Positions 1 through 7,804 of a stretch of DNA of 13,931 nt are shown piece by piece. Positions within the stretch are counted from its first letter, which is position 1; every line of letters starts with the position of its first letter. Origin of the DNA: Cephalothrix spiralis (lineage: Eukaryota; Nemertea; Palaeonemertea; Archinemertea; Cephalotrichidae); NCBI GenBank assembly GCA_032353305.1, contig JAUCNG010095547.1:1-13931 (forward strand), in the 5' to 3' direction. Under the pieces are notes generated by a model, which worked only from the letters and a program-made list of their open reading frames with translations, ran no database searches and was not told where the DNA came from. The position numbers were made by a program, and so were the translations under genes.

Positions 1-4
1 AAAC

Positions 5-59
5 ATAGCTTCCTCGTGGTTTAGTTGGTGCCGATAGATTTCCTCGTCGTTTAGTTGGT
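5..59 (+). repeat. 25-bp direct repeat with tRNA-head-like sequence
   Basis: Two copies (5-29 and 35-59, 23 of 25 bases equal, period 30) of a segment containing TCCTCGTNGTTTAGTTGGT. It resembles the 5' end and A box of a eukaryotic tRNA. No anticodon arm, B box or acceptor partner follows, so this is not a tRNA gene. It could be the debris of a tRNA-derived SINE head or a chance match. The second copy runs directly into the zinc-finger relic. Confidence 0.4.
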
Positions 60-63
60 ATGA

Positions 64-453
64 TTGGACACGGTGAATGAGTCATTTTCAGAACCAAAAT
101 ATCTGAAAAAGCATGCTGCTCTTTTTCACGCTAAAATAAAAGACTTTAAATGTGAATTGTGTCCATTTGCTAGTTCAGCATCAGGAGACCTTAAGAGACA
201 TGTATCTAATGTTCACAGAACAAAACTCCCGACAAAACTCTTTAAATGTGAATTGTGTTCATATGCTTGTTCTAAATCAGAAATCCTTGAAGTTCATTTA
301 TCGACAGTCCATAGGAATGTTCACAGAACAAAACTCTTTAAATGTGAATTGTGTTCATATGCTTGTTCTAAATCAGAAATCCTTGAAGTTCATTTATCTA
401 CAGTCCATAGGAAAGATACTGTGCTCAAGGACTTTGGGTATGGCTTGCTGTAG
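64..453 (+). pseudogene. C2H2 zinc-finger cassette A, 5'-truncated
   Basis: Reading frame of about 129 codons bounded upstream by TGA (61-63), with no ATG at its start. Fingers: a half finger (residues 5-22) that has lost its CxxC because a deletion removed the bases encoding CEIC, then three complete C2H2 fingers of the C-x2-C-x12-H-x4-H type at about residues 30-51, 62-83 and 94-115. The last two come from a 96-bp-period tandem duplication. Linkers are not the classical TGEKP. The fingers match the CELC-type fingers of the downstream cassettes. The splice acceptor and linker that open the intact cassettes are absent. Inferred role if ever expressed: nuclear DNA-binding protein fragment. More likely a truncated relic of the array. 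Confidence 0.75.
232..413 (+). repeat. Tandem duplication of one zinc finger (86-bp copies, 96-bp period)
   Basis: Positions 232-317 and 328-413 are the same except for one base (303 G against 399 T). The 96-bp period is 32 codons, exactly one finger plus linker, so the frame is kept. The near-identity indicates a recent duplication or slippage event, the step by which such finger arrays grow. Confidence 0.9.
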
Positions 454-640
454 CTCATAACATATCTTGTTGCCTCATGAGAGAAGGAAACTCTTTAAAT
501 GTAAATAAAAGATAATGGGCTTGTTGTTAAGGGGGCTAGCGCCAACGCCATTTGCGCTTTTGACGCTAATTGTAAAATATTAAGAAATTACAAATATTTT
601 GTGTTATAAAAATGAATATAGTTGTGTTATTAGAATATAT
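454..640 (+). other. Cassette A 3' flank with AATAAA and conserved GCGC block
   Basis: Contains AATAAA (about 505-510), a candidate poly(A) signal, and the block found after most cassettes in this window: GCTTRTTGTTAAGGGGGCTAG at about 523, then GCGCTTTTGACGCTAATTGT and an AT-rich tail with TTAAGAA and AATGAATATA. Part of it is a decayed finger (TTTAAATGT remnant). Confidence 0.55.
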
Positions 641-1057
641 GCCCTTATAAGAAACCCCTCTGTATTTTATCTTATAACTCGATGACCTTCATCTTTTGCA
701 TTTTCTCTCTCCTTTAAAGAATTAGGGGCCCTCCCCTTTTCGGATAATTTTCACAAATTTTTCCGGCTCGCCTGGGTTAATTGTCAGGTATTGTCCCCTT
801 CAGTGTGTCAATTGTTCCAAAAAAATAAATTTTTGCACTCGAAAAATGATTATCAAGTCCATGTAATTATGAAAAACCCTTTTTCAGGCTTGTCGTATGT
901 GTGTATTAATGAAACCTATATAAGTATGTATATATATATTAAGTATACATTTTTAGCTCACTTGGTACGAAGTTTTTTTTGCATTTTTAAAATCTTAACG
1001 CCGAATCTAATGAAACTTATGTGGAAGCATCATAAGACTTGTTGGAATCGACTTTAG

Positions 1058-1250
1058 ATACCGACAAGTGAAATGGAAAATCATTCTATAAATGCGACAT
1101 CACTAATGACGAATAATCTGTTTTCTAAGCTACAAGAAATGTTAGATTTAATGGATAAAAATGGATAAAAATTGTGTTACAAAAACTGACTTAAGTGAAT
1201 TTTCGGCTAGTTTTTGTGAGGGGAATGCCAAAGGATTATGTTTCAATTAA
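1058..1250 (+). pseudogene. Possible small exon or ORF broken by a 10-bp tandem duplication
   Basis: After a candidate acceptor (ACTTTAG, ending 1057) a frame with ATG at 1073 encodes MENHSINATSLMTNNLF and onward, stopping at TAA 1166-1168. At 1151-1170 ATGGATAAAA occurs twice in direct tandem. Downstream of it another frame stays open to TAA at 1248-1250. Removing one repeat unit would bring the two frames into register, so the duplication looks like the breaking event. No family is recognised and the piece is short, so chance is a real alternative. Confidence 0.3.
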
Positions 1251-1987
1251 TAATAGTGTGTATGATGGGATATGATTACGACTTGTACTGTGACCAAGAA
1301 GATGCCTGTTGTGGAAAACCGGACAGTGATTTAGTTTTTTCTTTTTTCATTTTTAAAATAAAAGTTATAAAAAATATATATATAATATAAAAATTAAATA
1401 TAAAAAATCATAGGCCATGAACTACAATTATAGTTGATCAGTTAAGTTCATATTTACGCGGCTAGGAGTCATTTATAAGTTGGCTCCGTCGCGCCAGTGG
1501 CGTAATTTTTCCAATTGATAAAATTCCTTCGTAGGCATAATGCTTTTATTGTGAAATTTAAAACAGTACTATTTTACTAAAGATATAACGGTGATCTGTT
1601 TTAAACTATATAATGTCACCGGAAGCCTGTTTGCTATGAAGTGTTACTTACAAACAAGAAATACAGGAACATTCAAAAGTTTTCAGTCATACAAGGGAAT
1701 TCCCCTAAAATAACATAAAACAGAGCCACTCATAGAATTTCAAGACCCTAGGCCAATCCGATCTTTTTTTTTCTATTTTTCTAGTTAAAAAAACAAAACA
1801 AAAATGTTTAAAAAACTATCGACATTTTGTACAGCAATATATTATAGAAAATTGTAGAGAACAATATTATCTACTAGAAATGCAAAATTTCAGCGTGATC
1901 ACTCAACCGTAAAAGGAGTTATGGGCATCTATAAATTTTGACTTACAGTGCCACTCATGCAGTAACCGTGAACTAAATCAAAATTCC

Positions 1988-2003
1988 GTATCGATAGATC
2001 GAT
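1988..2003. promoter_or_regulatory. TATCGATA near-palindrome (DRE-like)
   Basis: TATCGATAGATCGATA contains TATCGATA, the insect DRE core, plus a second CGATA. In flies such CGATA clusters bind DREF or BEAF-32. Whether it acts here is unknown, and no transcription start is apparent nearby. Confidence 0.2.
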
Positions 2004-2456
2004 AACTTATCAATAGTAAATTACGAACATATCATTAGATTTGTTTTTGCTTCATAGAACAAATCGAGGAGAATTTTTTTGTGAGAATAAAATTGCATCG
2101 CCCCTAGCGGCGAAAGTATAAATATATTTGTAAGGCATTTATATGTATCATTTGTAGGTCCAATTAAGTACAATGAACTACCTAACTGCAAAATTTCAAT
2201 TTCATACCGATTCATACTAAGGTAGAACGATTTTACGAATTTTACAAATCGCCACCTATAGGCGAAGATATGAGTAATTTCACAAATCGAACCCTTGTCC
2301 ATGACACAAGTCACACATATCTATCATCGGTATAAATTTGGTACAAATCTATCTCAACCTTAATAATAATTTTGGTAAAAACAATAAGTTTTACACTTCG
2401 TGAAAACTTATTGACATTTCCGATACTCCCTATTCAGTATCTGTTGAGTAAAATAA

Positions 2457-2476
2457 ACAAAATATCTTCTTTATAG
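2457..2476 (+). other. Splice acceptor of cassette B
   Basis: Pyrimidine-rich ATCTTCTTTATAG with AG at 2475-2476. It matches the acceptors ending at 4727, 6651 and 8807 and is followed by the same exon start (CTGARGACAAATCTGG). Confidence 0.7.
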
Positions 2477-2999
2477 CTGAAGACAAATCTGGAATGGATT
2501 CGCCTCCACTAAAGGGTAATGAGTCCAGGAACCCAAAGGAACATATGACTTCTATTCATGATAAAGAAAGGAACAATGTTTGTGAAATATGTCATAAGGA
2601 ATTTTATAATTTGAGCAACCTGAGAAGACATGTTGCCTCCATACACGACAAAGGAAAAAATTTTACTTCTATTCAAAAATTCAAAAAAGAAAAGAATAAT
2701 GTTTGTGAAATATGTAAAAAGGAATTTTATCATTTGGGCCGTCTCGCATACACGACAAAACAAAAACAAATAAGTGTTCATACCTTAACAGACATGTCCA
2801 TGAGAAACAGAGAAAAGAATTTAAATGTGAACTATGTCAATATATTTGTTCAGAATCAAGCGACCTTGAGAAGCATATATTTACTGTCCACGAAAAAACT
2901 AAGTGTGGATTTTGTGATGAGACATTTTCTCAGCTTTCGACCCTGAAAAACCATGTTGATGTCAATCATTTATCTACTTTGCAGCATGAGAAAAAATAA
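2477..2999 (+). pseudogene. C2H2 zinc-finger terminal exon, cassette B, frameshifted
   Basis: The exon starts right after AG at 2476 with two bases (CT) completing a codon, then the linker EDKSGMDSPPLKGNES. Finger 1 (CEICHKEFYNLSNLRRH, second His in VASIH) is complete. A second CEIC begins at about 2704 but its helix is lost where the frame slips near 2735-2755. In the other frame (open 2718-2999) two further fingers follow: CELCQYICSESSDLEKH and CGFCDETFSQLSTLKNH, ending HLSTLQHEKK and TAA at 2997-2999, the same end as cassettes E and G. One indel therefore separates an otherwise coherent exon. Without it the exon would add four or more fingers to an upstream-encoded N-terminus. An ATG at 2494 exists, but its codon is ATC in the sister cassettes, so it is unlikely to be the true start. 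Confidence 0.75.
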
Positions 3000-3107
3000 T
3001 CTATGTTTGTGAATTCTGCAATCTTGAATTCTAGAAATTACAATGTAATCTCTTTTAATATGAAGATGCTCATAGCAATTGTTCTTATACAGGGCAAACC
3101 TTAAAAA

Positions 3108-3181
3108 TCAAAAGTTAATTGTAAGCGCCAATTTCGCATATTAGCGCTAATTTGTAAAATGCGCTTGATATAAAAAAATAT
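3108..3181 (+). repeat. Conserved GCGC 3' block, cassette B copy
   Basis: AATTGTAAGCGCC, then the perfect palindrome TTAGCGCTAA and TTTGTAAAATGCGC. The same core recurs at about 540-580, 4340-4395, 5930-5970, 6255-6285, 7735-7790, 8455-8490 and 9680-9725. The bases just upstream (TAGCAATTGTTCT...CCTTAAAAATCA) are a decayed finger helix. Function unknown; it marks the end of each array unit. Confidence 0.65.
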
Positions 3182-3423
3182 ACATTTGTGGCCAACCTCT
3201 TCCCATATCACGAGACTGTATATAGAAGTAATTTAAGATATAATTTACCACTAAAAGATCTTGTTTATTGCACCGATAAAACGCTACATGCTTGACTCTA
3301 CGGATATGCTGCTTGGAACTCTGGGTACAGGGTTTACAATATTGAAATCAAGGATACCCTGACCTGGGTCACTACCCTAACAATGATAATAGGAAAAGAA
3401 TATAAACAATTCCCGACAACATT
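3182..3423. mobile_element. Solo-LTR-like insertion with 5-bp target duplication
   Basis: The element is 3187-3418 (232 bp), begins TGTGG and ends CGACA (TG...CA termini), and is flanked by ACATT at 3182-3186 and 3419-3423. The duplicated copy of this region reads straight through with a single ACATT (7800-7804), giving a direct empty-site comparison. A TATATA motif sits near 3219-3224. Length, 5-bp duplication and TG/CA ends fit a solo LTR of a Ty3/Gypsy, BEL/Pao or Copia retrotransposon. No internal coding remains, so the superfamily cannot be told. Confidence 0.75.
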
Positions 3424-4161
3424 TTTTAAAATTTTAAATGAATAGGCTACAGATTGTTCAGAGGAACAAAAACCACTGACTCAGGAAACAACAATTTTAA
3501 CACAACTTTAAATGTGAATTGTGTTCATATGTTTGTTCAGCACCAGGAGACCATAAAGACCCAACTCTGGTTTAAATATAGGCAACATAGCTGTTGCTGC
3601 TATTCACCGCCGGGTACAATTAGTCATTTTCAGAACCAAAATATCTGAAAAAACATGCTGCTGCTTTTCACTCAAAACGAGAGACTTGAATTGTGTACAT
3701 ATGTTGGTACAGGATCAAGAAACCTTAAGAAGCATGTATCTACTGTTCACGAGAAATCCGAGAAAGAAAAACAAATTTTGTGTGAATTATATGATAAGGC
3801 ATTTGCTCGGCTTTGGAATCTGAAGCAGCATAATGCTTCCATCCGTGAGATAGATAAACATTTTAAATGATATGCGTCCTCGCGTTCTCGACATGTATAG
3901 AAACAGAGAAATTTTGTTTGTGACCTGTAATTTGCAACGTCTAGTAGCCTGAAAGAACGTGTTACCATCATGCATGAAAAAAGTAAACGCTTTCAATTTA
4001 AATTGTGTTCGTATGCTGGGTTTAGACCAAGAGACATTAAGAAACATGTATCTTCTGTCCATAAGAAGGAAAGCAATTTTGTTTGTGAATTGTGTAATAA
4101 GGAGTATTTTACTTTAAGACGGCTGAAAGAGCATGCATCTGTTCATAACAAAACTCTTTAA
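3424..4161 (+). pseudogene. C2H2 zinc-finger cassette C, heavily broken
   Basis: Degenerate finger pieces in several frames: about 3505-3550 (KCELC-like bases encoding a CSYVCSAPGD-type finger), about 3680-3770 (ELCTYVGTGSRNLKKHVSTVH, with CxxC partly lost), 3776-3845 (CELYDKAFARLWNLKQH, second Cys replaced by Tyr), and 3970-4161, where one finger lacks its first Cys and the final finger CELCNKEYFTLRRLKEHASVH is intact, ending TAA 4159-4161. There is no acceptor or EDKSGIDSP linker at its 5' end. Its partner is cassette F, which shares the same 5' junction and the same end. It is best seen as a dead copy. Confidence 0.7.
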
Positions 4162-4707
4162 ATATGAATTGTGATAAACTGCATATAAATATACTATACA
4201 TGTACTTTCCATAAGAAAGAATGGAACTATGCAATTCAATAAGTAAAGTTCATGAGAAATATACAGTCTTTAAATCTGAATATGTTCTTAGCAATTGTTC
4301 TAAACCTGAAACACCTAAAAATCATAGGCTTATTGTAAAGGGTGCTAGCATTACGCAAGTTGCGTACTTTTGGCGCTAATTTGTAAAATGCGCGATATAT
4401 TAAGAACACAATGTATACAAATATTTTGGTGTTTAAGAATGAATATACAATGGAGTAGTCTAAATAAAGAATACAGACGTTGAATTTTCATTTAGTACAA
4501 TGACTTTTTTTATACATGTAGTGTTTTAATGTCCATCATTAGAAAGTTTGAATTGGTCCCACAAATAATGGCGAGGAACAAAACTGCAAAACTTTTATTT
4601 TTTCAGGTTTTGCGTATTTTAACACGGCCCCGTTTGCTATCAACTGTTAAATACAAACTAAACTAGACTGAACTAGATTCCTTTTAAATATCTATAGAGT
4701 AAAATAT
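4162..4707 (+). other. Cassette C 3' flank and intron before cassette D
   Basis: Contains decayed finger bases (4255-4335), the GCGC block (about 4322-4395, with TTGGCGCTAATTTGTAAAAT), AATAAA at about 4455, and then an intron-like stretch that is nearly identical to 8540-8787 ahead of cassette G. No independent gene is seen. Confidence 0.55.
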
Positions 4708-4727
4708 ACCAATTATCTTCTTTATAG
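4708..4727 (+). other. Splice acceptor of cassette D
   Basis: CAATTATCTTCTTTATAG with AG at 4726-4727. The preceding 160 bp are nearly identical to those before 8807, showing that intron and exon were duplicated together. Confidence 0.75.
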
Positions 4728-5413
4728 CTGAGGACAAGTCTGGAATCGATTCGCCTATGCACTCGGGTAATGAGTCTGGAAACCCAAAAGAACTTACTAC
4801 CTCTTTTGATGTGAAAGAAAGGAACCAAGTTTGTGAATTATGCAACAAGACATTTGCAAAATCCACTAACCTGAAACACCATATTACCGCCATTCATGAA
4901 AAAATAAAACACTTTAAATGTGAATTATGTCCATATGCTTGTACATTAACAAAATACCTTAAGAAGCATGTAAGTACTGTACACGGTACAAGGAACCACG
5001 TTTGTGAAATATGTAATAAGGCATTTTCAAGTTTGTGGGATCTGAGAAGACATGTTGCCATTATTCACGACAAAATAAAAAAATTTAAATGTGAATTGTG
5101 TCCATACGCCTGTACACAACCTAGTCACCTTAAGATACATGTAACTAATGCCCACAAGACAGTTTGTGAAATATGTAATGAGTCATTTCTAGAACCAAAA
5201 CATCTTAGAAAACATGCAGCTGCTTTTCACGCAAAAAGCAAAAACTTTAAATGTGAATTGTGTCCATATGTTTGTTCAGGATCAGGAGACATTAAGAAGC
5301 ATGTAACTAAGCACGAGACAGTTTGTGAAATATGTAATGAGTCATTTCTAGAACCAAAACATCTTAGAAAACATGTGGCTGCTTTTCACGCAAAATGCAA
5401 AGACTTTAAATGA
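4728..5413 (+). CDS. C2H2 zinc-finger terminal exon, cassette D (seven fingers)
   Basis: The best preserved exon of the array: open from the acceptor (CT + GAG GAC...) to TGA at 5411-5413. After the linker EDKSGIDSPMHSGNES come seven C2H2 fingers. Their starts read CELCNKTFAKSTNLKHH, CELCPYACTLTKYLKKH, CEICNKAFSSLWDLRRH, CELCPYACTQPSHLKIH, CEICNESFLEPKHLRKH, CELCPYVCSGSGDIKKH and CEICNESFLEPKHLRKH. Most have H-x4-H, the sixth H-x3-H. CEIC and CELC types alternate in pairs. Expected role: nuclear sequence-specific DNA binding, as the C-terminal half of a spliced protein. ATG 4757 is present, but it is not conserved in cassettes B, E and G, so the start codon probably lies in an upstream exon. 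The TGA stands where sister units have TGT (first Cys of finger 8), so the exon may be prematurely truncated. Confidence 0.8.
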
Positions 5414-5575
5414 GAGTTCTGTACATATGTTGGTTCAGGCTCAGGAGACTTTAAGAAGCATGTATCTACTGTTCATGAGAGAGAGAAAAACCCTTCCCTG
5501 AAAGAGCATGCATCCGTTCATCCGTTCATAACAAAACTCTTTAAATGTGAATTGTGTTCCAACTTCCTTCTGTAG
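5414..5575 (+). pseudogene. Cassette D tail beyond the premature stop
   Basis: The same frame stays open from the TGA at 5411 to TAG 5573-5575 and still reads finger-like: FCTYVGSGSGDFKKHVSTVH, then a collapsed finger ending KEHASVH and a final partial KCELC. The first Cys of the first of these is the codon now reading TGA. This shows the stop is secondary rather than the ancestral end of the exon. Confidence 0.65.
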
Positions 5576-6631
5576 GAAATATTGAAACTTTAATTGTGGA
5601 TAATGCAATGACCTCTGCAATGACGCTTTGTATCATTTTATGAATTCTAAAAATAAAGTCTTCCATTCATGAGATATTTAAACTTTTAATTATCCAATTG
5701 TTCTAAGTCAGGAAACCTTATACAACATAGGCTTATTGTAAGGGGCGCTGGCGATTTAGACAAATCTGATCATTTCCGATTGATTCTCATTGGTAAAAAG
5801 TATAGCTTATAGCGCATAAAAATGAAGGTAATGATGAGCGCAGTTGATTTAGGTAACGGGATTTCTAATTTTATAATTTTAATACAACCCAGCGGCCATA
5901 TTCCGGAGACATCCGATCGTTTCCGATTCACTTAAATGGCACTAGGTTGCGCTAATGACCAATTACATGTTTTTTTTGTAATTCTTTGATTTCTATCGAA
6001 AAAAACTCCTTATGCTCGATCTAAAACAGAAATACTTGGATTATTCATTTTCTCAATTAGAAAGAAAGAAACTTTGAAAGTGTGTGAATTATGCAATGAG
6101 GGTTTTTTACTTCTGGAATTCTAAACACCATGGTCCCTCCATTCATGTGAAAAGTAAACTATTTAAATGTGAATATGTAGCTCAATTACATGTATACATG
6201 CAGTTCGAAATTAGAAAACGTTAAAAAAGCTTATGCTTATAGCCAGTTGTGTAACTTTTGGCGCTAATTTGTAAATTGAGCCAAAAGTTGTGTAAAAATA
6301 AAATATAGAAGTAGATCTTTCATTTTATACAATATCATTTTATGATGTTTTAATGTCTTTAGCATGTTTAAATTGGTCCCAAAAATAAGCATTTAAACCA
6401 TATATTTGGAATTGTTTTAGGGGGGACACCATCAAAATTGCTCCTCCGGCAATACAGTGTAAAAATGAATGCCCGCTGCGCTATACAAATTCCATAAACT
6501 TTCCATAAATGTATAGTTTTCCTATGTTTAAACCATGTATTCGCTTTTTTAGGGGGGACACCATCGAAATTGCTCCTCCGGCATTACAGTGTAATTCCAC
6601 CCAATTGTGTAGAGCATGTAGAATAAAATAT
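5576..6631 (+). other. Cassette D 3' flank, relic cassette and intron before E
   Basis: Includes AATAAA (about 5651), a GCGC block split by about 190 bp of unrelated sequence (5755-5945, with a direct pair GATCATTTCCGATT / GATCGTTTCCGATT), and a decayed finger relic at about 6060-6230 (GTGTGTGAATTATGCAATGA resembles a VCELCNE finger start, TTTAAATGTGAATAT a second). A further GCGC block follows at 6255-6285, then a 135-bp-period tandem repeat (listed separately). No intact gene. Confidence 0.5.
6392..6598. repeat. Two ~72-bp direct repeats, period 135 bp
   Basis: Copies at about 6392-6465 and 6527-6598 share TTTAAACCAT, a T-rich step, then GGGGGGACACCATC, AATTGCTCCTCCGGCA and TACAGTGTAA. The intervening about 60 bp are unique. 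Found only ahead of cassette E, so it arose after the cassettes were duplicated or was lost elsewhere. Confidence 0.8.
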
Positions 6632-6651
6632 ACCAATTCTCTTCATTATAG
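6632..6651 (+). other. Splice acceptor of cassette E
   Basis: CAATTCTCTTCATTATAG with AG at 6650-6651, followed by the array's common exon start CTGAGGACAAATCTGG. Confidence 0.7.
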
Positions 6652-7196
6652 CTGAGGACAAATCTGGAATCGATTCGCCTTTACTCAAGGATCCAAAACA
6701 ACTTATTACCTCTAATCATGAGAAAGAAAGGAACAATGTTTGTGAAATATGTAATAAGACATTTTATGATTTTAGAAGCCTAAAAAGACATGTAACCGTC
6801 ATACACGACAAAATAAAAAATGAAAAAAAAATTAAGTGTGAATTGTGTCCATATTCTTGTACACAATCTAATCACCTTAAGAAGCATGTAACTAATGTCC
6901 ACAAGACAGTTTGTGAAATATGTAATGAGTCATTTTTAGAACCAAAACATCTTAGAAAACATGCTGCTGCTTTTCACGCAAAAAGCAGAAATTTTAAATG
7001 TGGATTGTGTCCATATATTTGTTCAGGACCAGGAGACCTTAAGAAGCATTTAACTAATGCCCACGTGACAGTTTGTGAAATATGTAATGAGTCATTTCTA
7101 GAACCAAAACATCTTAGAAAACATGCTGCTGCTTTTCAAGCAAAAGGCAGAAACTTTAAATGTGAATTGTGTCCATTTGTTTGTTCAGGACATTAA
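6652..7196 (+). CDS. C2H2 zinc-finger terminal exon, cassette E (upstream frame)
   Basis: Open without a stop from the acceptor to TAA 7194-7196, about 181 codons, with no in-frame ATG near its start; it must be joined to an upstream exon. Linker EDKSGIDSPLLKDPK, then fingers CEICNKTFYDFRSLKRH, CELCPYSCTQSNHLKKH, CEICNESFLEPKHLRKH, CGLCPYICSGPGDLKKH and a fifth CEICNESFLEPKHLRKH whose last zinc ligand is Gln (AAAFQ; CAA for CAC). A sixth begins CELCPFVCSG and is cut because TCAGGATCAGGAGACATT in sister units is TCAGGACATT here, an 8-bp loss (near 7186-7195) between short repeats. The product would be a shortened DNA-binding tail; downstream fingers continue in other frames. Confidence 0.75.
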
Positions 7197-7595
7197 GAAG
7201 CATGTTTCTACTGTTCACGAGAAATCCGAGAAAGAAAAACAAATTGTGTGTGAATTATGTGATAAATCATTTTCTCGGCTTTGGAACCTGAAGCAGCATA
7301 ATGCTATCCATGAGATAGATAAACGTTTAAATGTTAATTGTGTCCATATGTGACCATTCGTTCTGCAGACCTTAACAGACATATTTCTACTGTCCATGAG
7401 AAACAGAGAAAAGACTTTAAATGTGAACTGTGTCAATATATTTGTTCAGGATCAAGAGGTCTTAAGAAGCATATATCTACTGTACACGAGAAAACAAAGT
7501 GTGGATTTTGTGAAGAGACATTTTCTCTGCTCTCGAACCTGAAAAACCATGTTGATGTCAATCATTTATCTACTTTGCAGCATGAGAAAAAATAA
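7197..7595 (+). pseudogene. Cassette E remainder, two further frames
   Basis: After the 8-bp deletion the finger array continues: DIKKHVSTVHEKSEKEKQ and CELCDKSFSRLWNLKQH in one frame (to about 7325). Then a one-base loss (AAACGTTTAAATG against AAATGTTTTAAATG in cassette G) shifts to the frame ending TAA 7593-7595. That frame carries CPYVTIRSADLNRHISTVH, CELCQYICSGSRGLKKH and CGFCEETFSLLSNLKNH and ends HLSTLQHEKK. With two small lesions the exon would otherwise be the longest of the array. Confidence 0.7.
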
Positions 7596-7804
7596 ACTAT
7601 GTTTGTGAATTCTGCAATGAGGCATTTTGACTTCTGGAATTCCAGAAAATTACAATGTACCGATAATCTCTTTTAATATGAAGATGCTCATAGCAATTGT
7701 TCTTATTCAGGGCAAACCTTAAAAATCAAAGGTTAATTGTAAGCGCCAATTTCGCATATTAGCGCTAATTTGTAAAATGTGCTTGATATAAAAAATTATA
7801 CATT
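7596..7804 (+). other. Cassette E 3' flank with GCGC block and empty insertion site
   Basis: Near-copy of 2999-3186: a decayed finger (TTTGTGAATTCTGCAATGA), the palindromic TTAGCGCTAA block (about 7759-7768) and the single ACATT (7800-7804) that marks the unoccupied target of the 232-bp element at 3187-3418. Confidence 0.7.

Larger units (their letters stand above)
641..2457. other. Non-coding interval with simple repeats and repeat debris
   Basis: About 1.8 kb without a supportable gene. It holds AT simple sequence (about 925-945 and 1365-1410), a possible broken small exon (1058-1250, listed separately), a pair of GCCACTCAT direct repeats (about 1734 and 1950) bounding AT-rich repeat-like DNA, a TATCGATAGATCGATA near-palindrome (1988-2003), and two short GC-rich hairpins of the form TCGCC...GGCGA (2099-2114, 2249-2265). 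It may be an intron of the zinc-finger locus, because it ends at a good splice acceptor. Confidence 0.5.
2780..4870 (+). repeat. Segmental duplication, left copy (right copy about 7370-8950)
   Basis: From the LNRH-encoding bases of cassette B through cassette C into the first finger of cassette D, the sequence is repeated in order from cassette E through F into G. The copies differ by the 232-bp insertion (left only), by about 275 bp present at 3683-3955 and missing from F, and by scattered substitutions. The unit of duplication is about two cassettes, consistent with unequal crossing over in the array. Confidence 0.85.

Noticed and set aside
5-59. Full tRNA gene
   Set aside because: Only a 5' end and A-box-like piece is present, with no anticodon arm, B box or closing acceptor stem.
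791-1057. 88-codon + strand open frame with TTG start
   Set aside because: Composition is low-complexity and runs through TATATA repeats, with no ATG at the start, no domain and no relation to the neighbours.
1262-1390. Short frame starting MMGYDYDLYCDQEDACCGKP
   Set aside because: About 20 protein-like residues followed by low-complexity AT sequence; too short to support.
2021-2314. 97-codon - strand open frame
   Set aside because: Covers hairpin and repeat debris, reads as random Ile/Leu/Phe-rich sequence and matches no family.
3747-4062. Overlapping - strand frames
   Set aside because: Shadows of + strand zinc-finger relics.
4684-4893. - strand frame repeated at 8764-8973
   Set aside because: Its conservation is explained by duplication of the + strand exon and intron that it overlaps; it is the antisense shadow of a finger exon.
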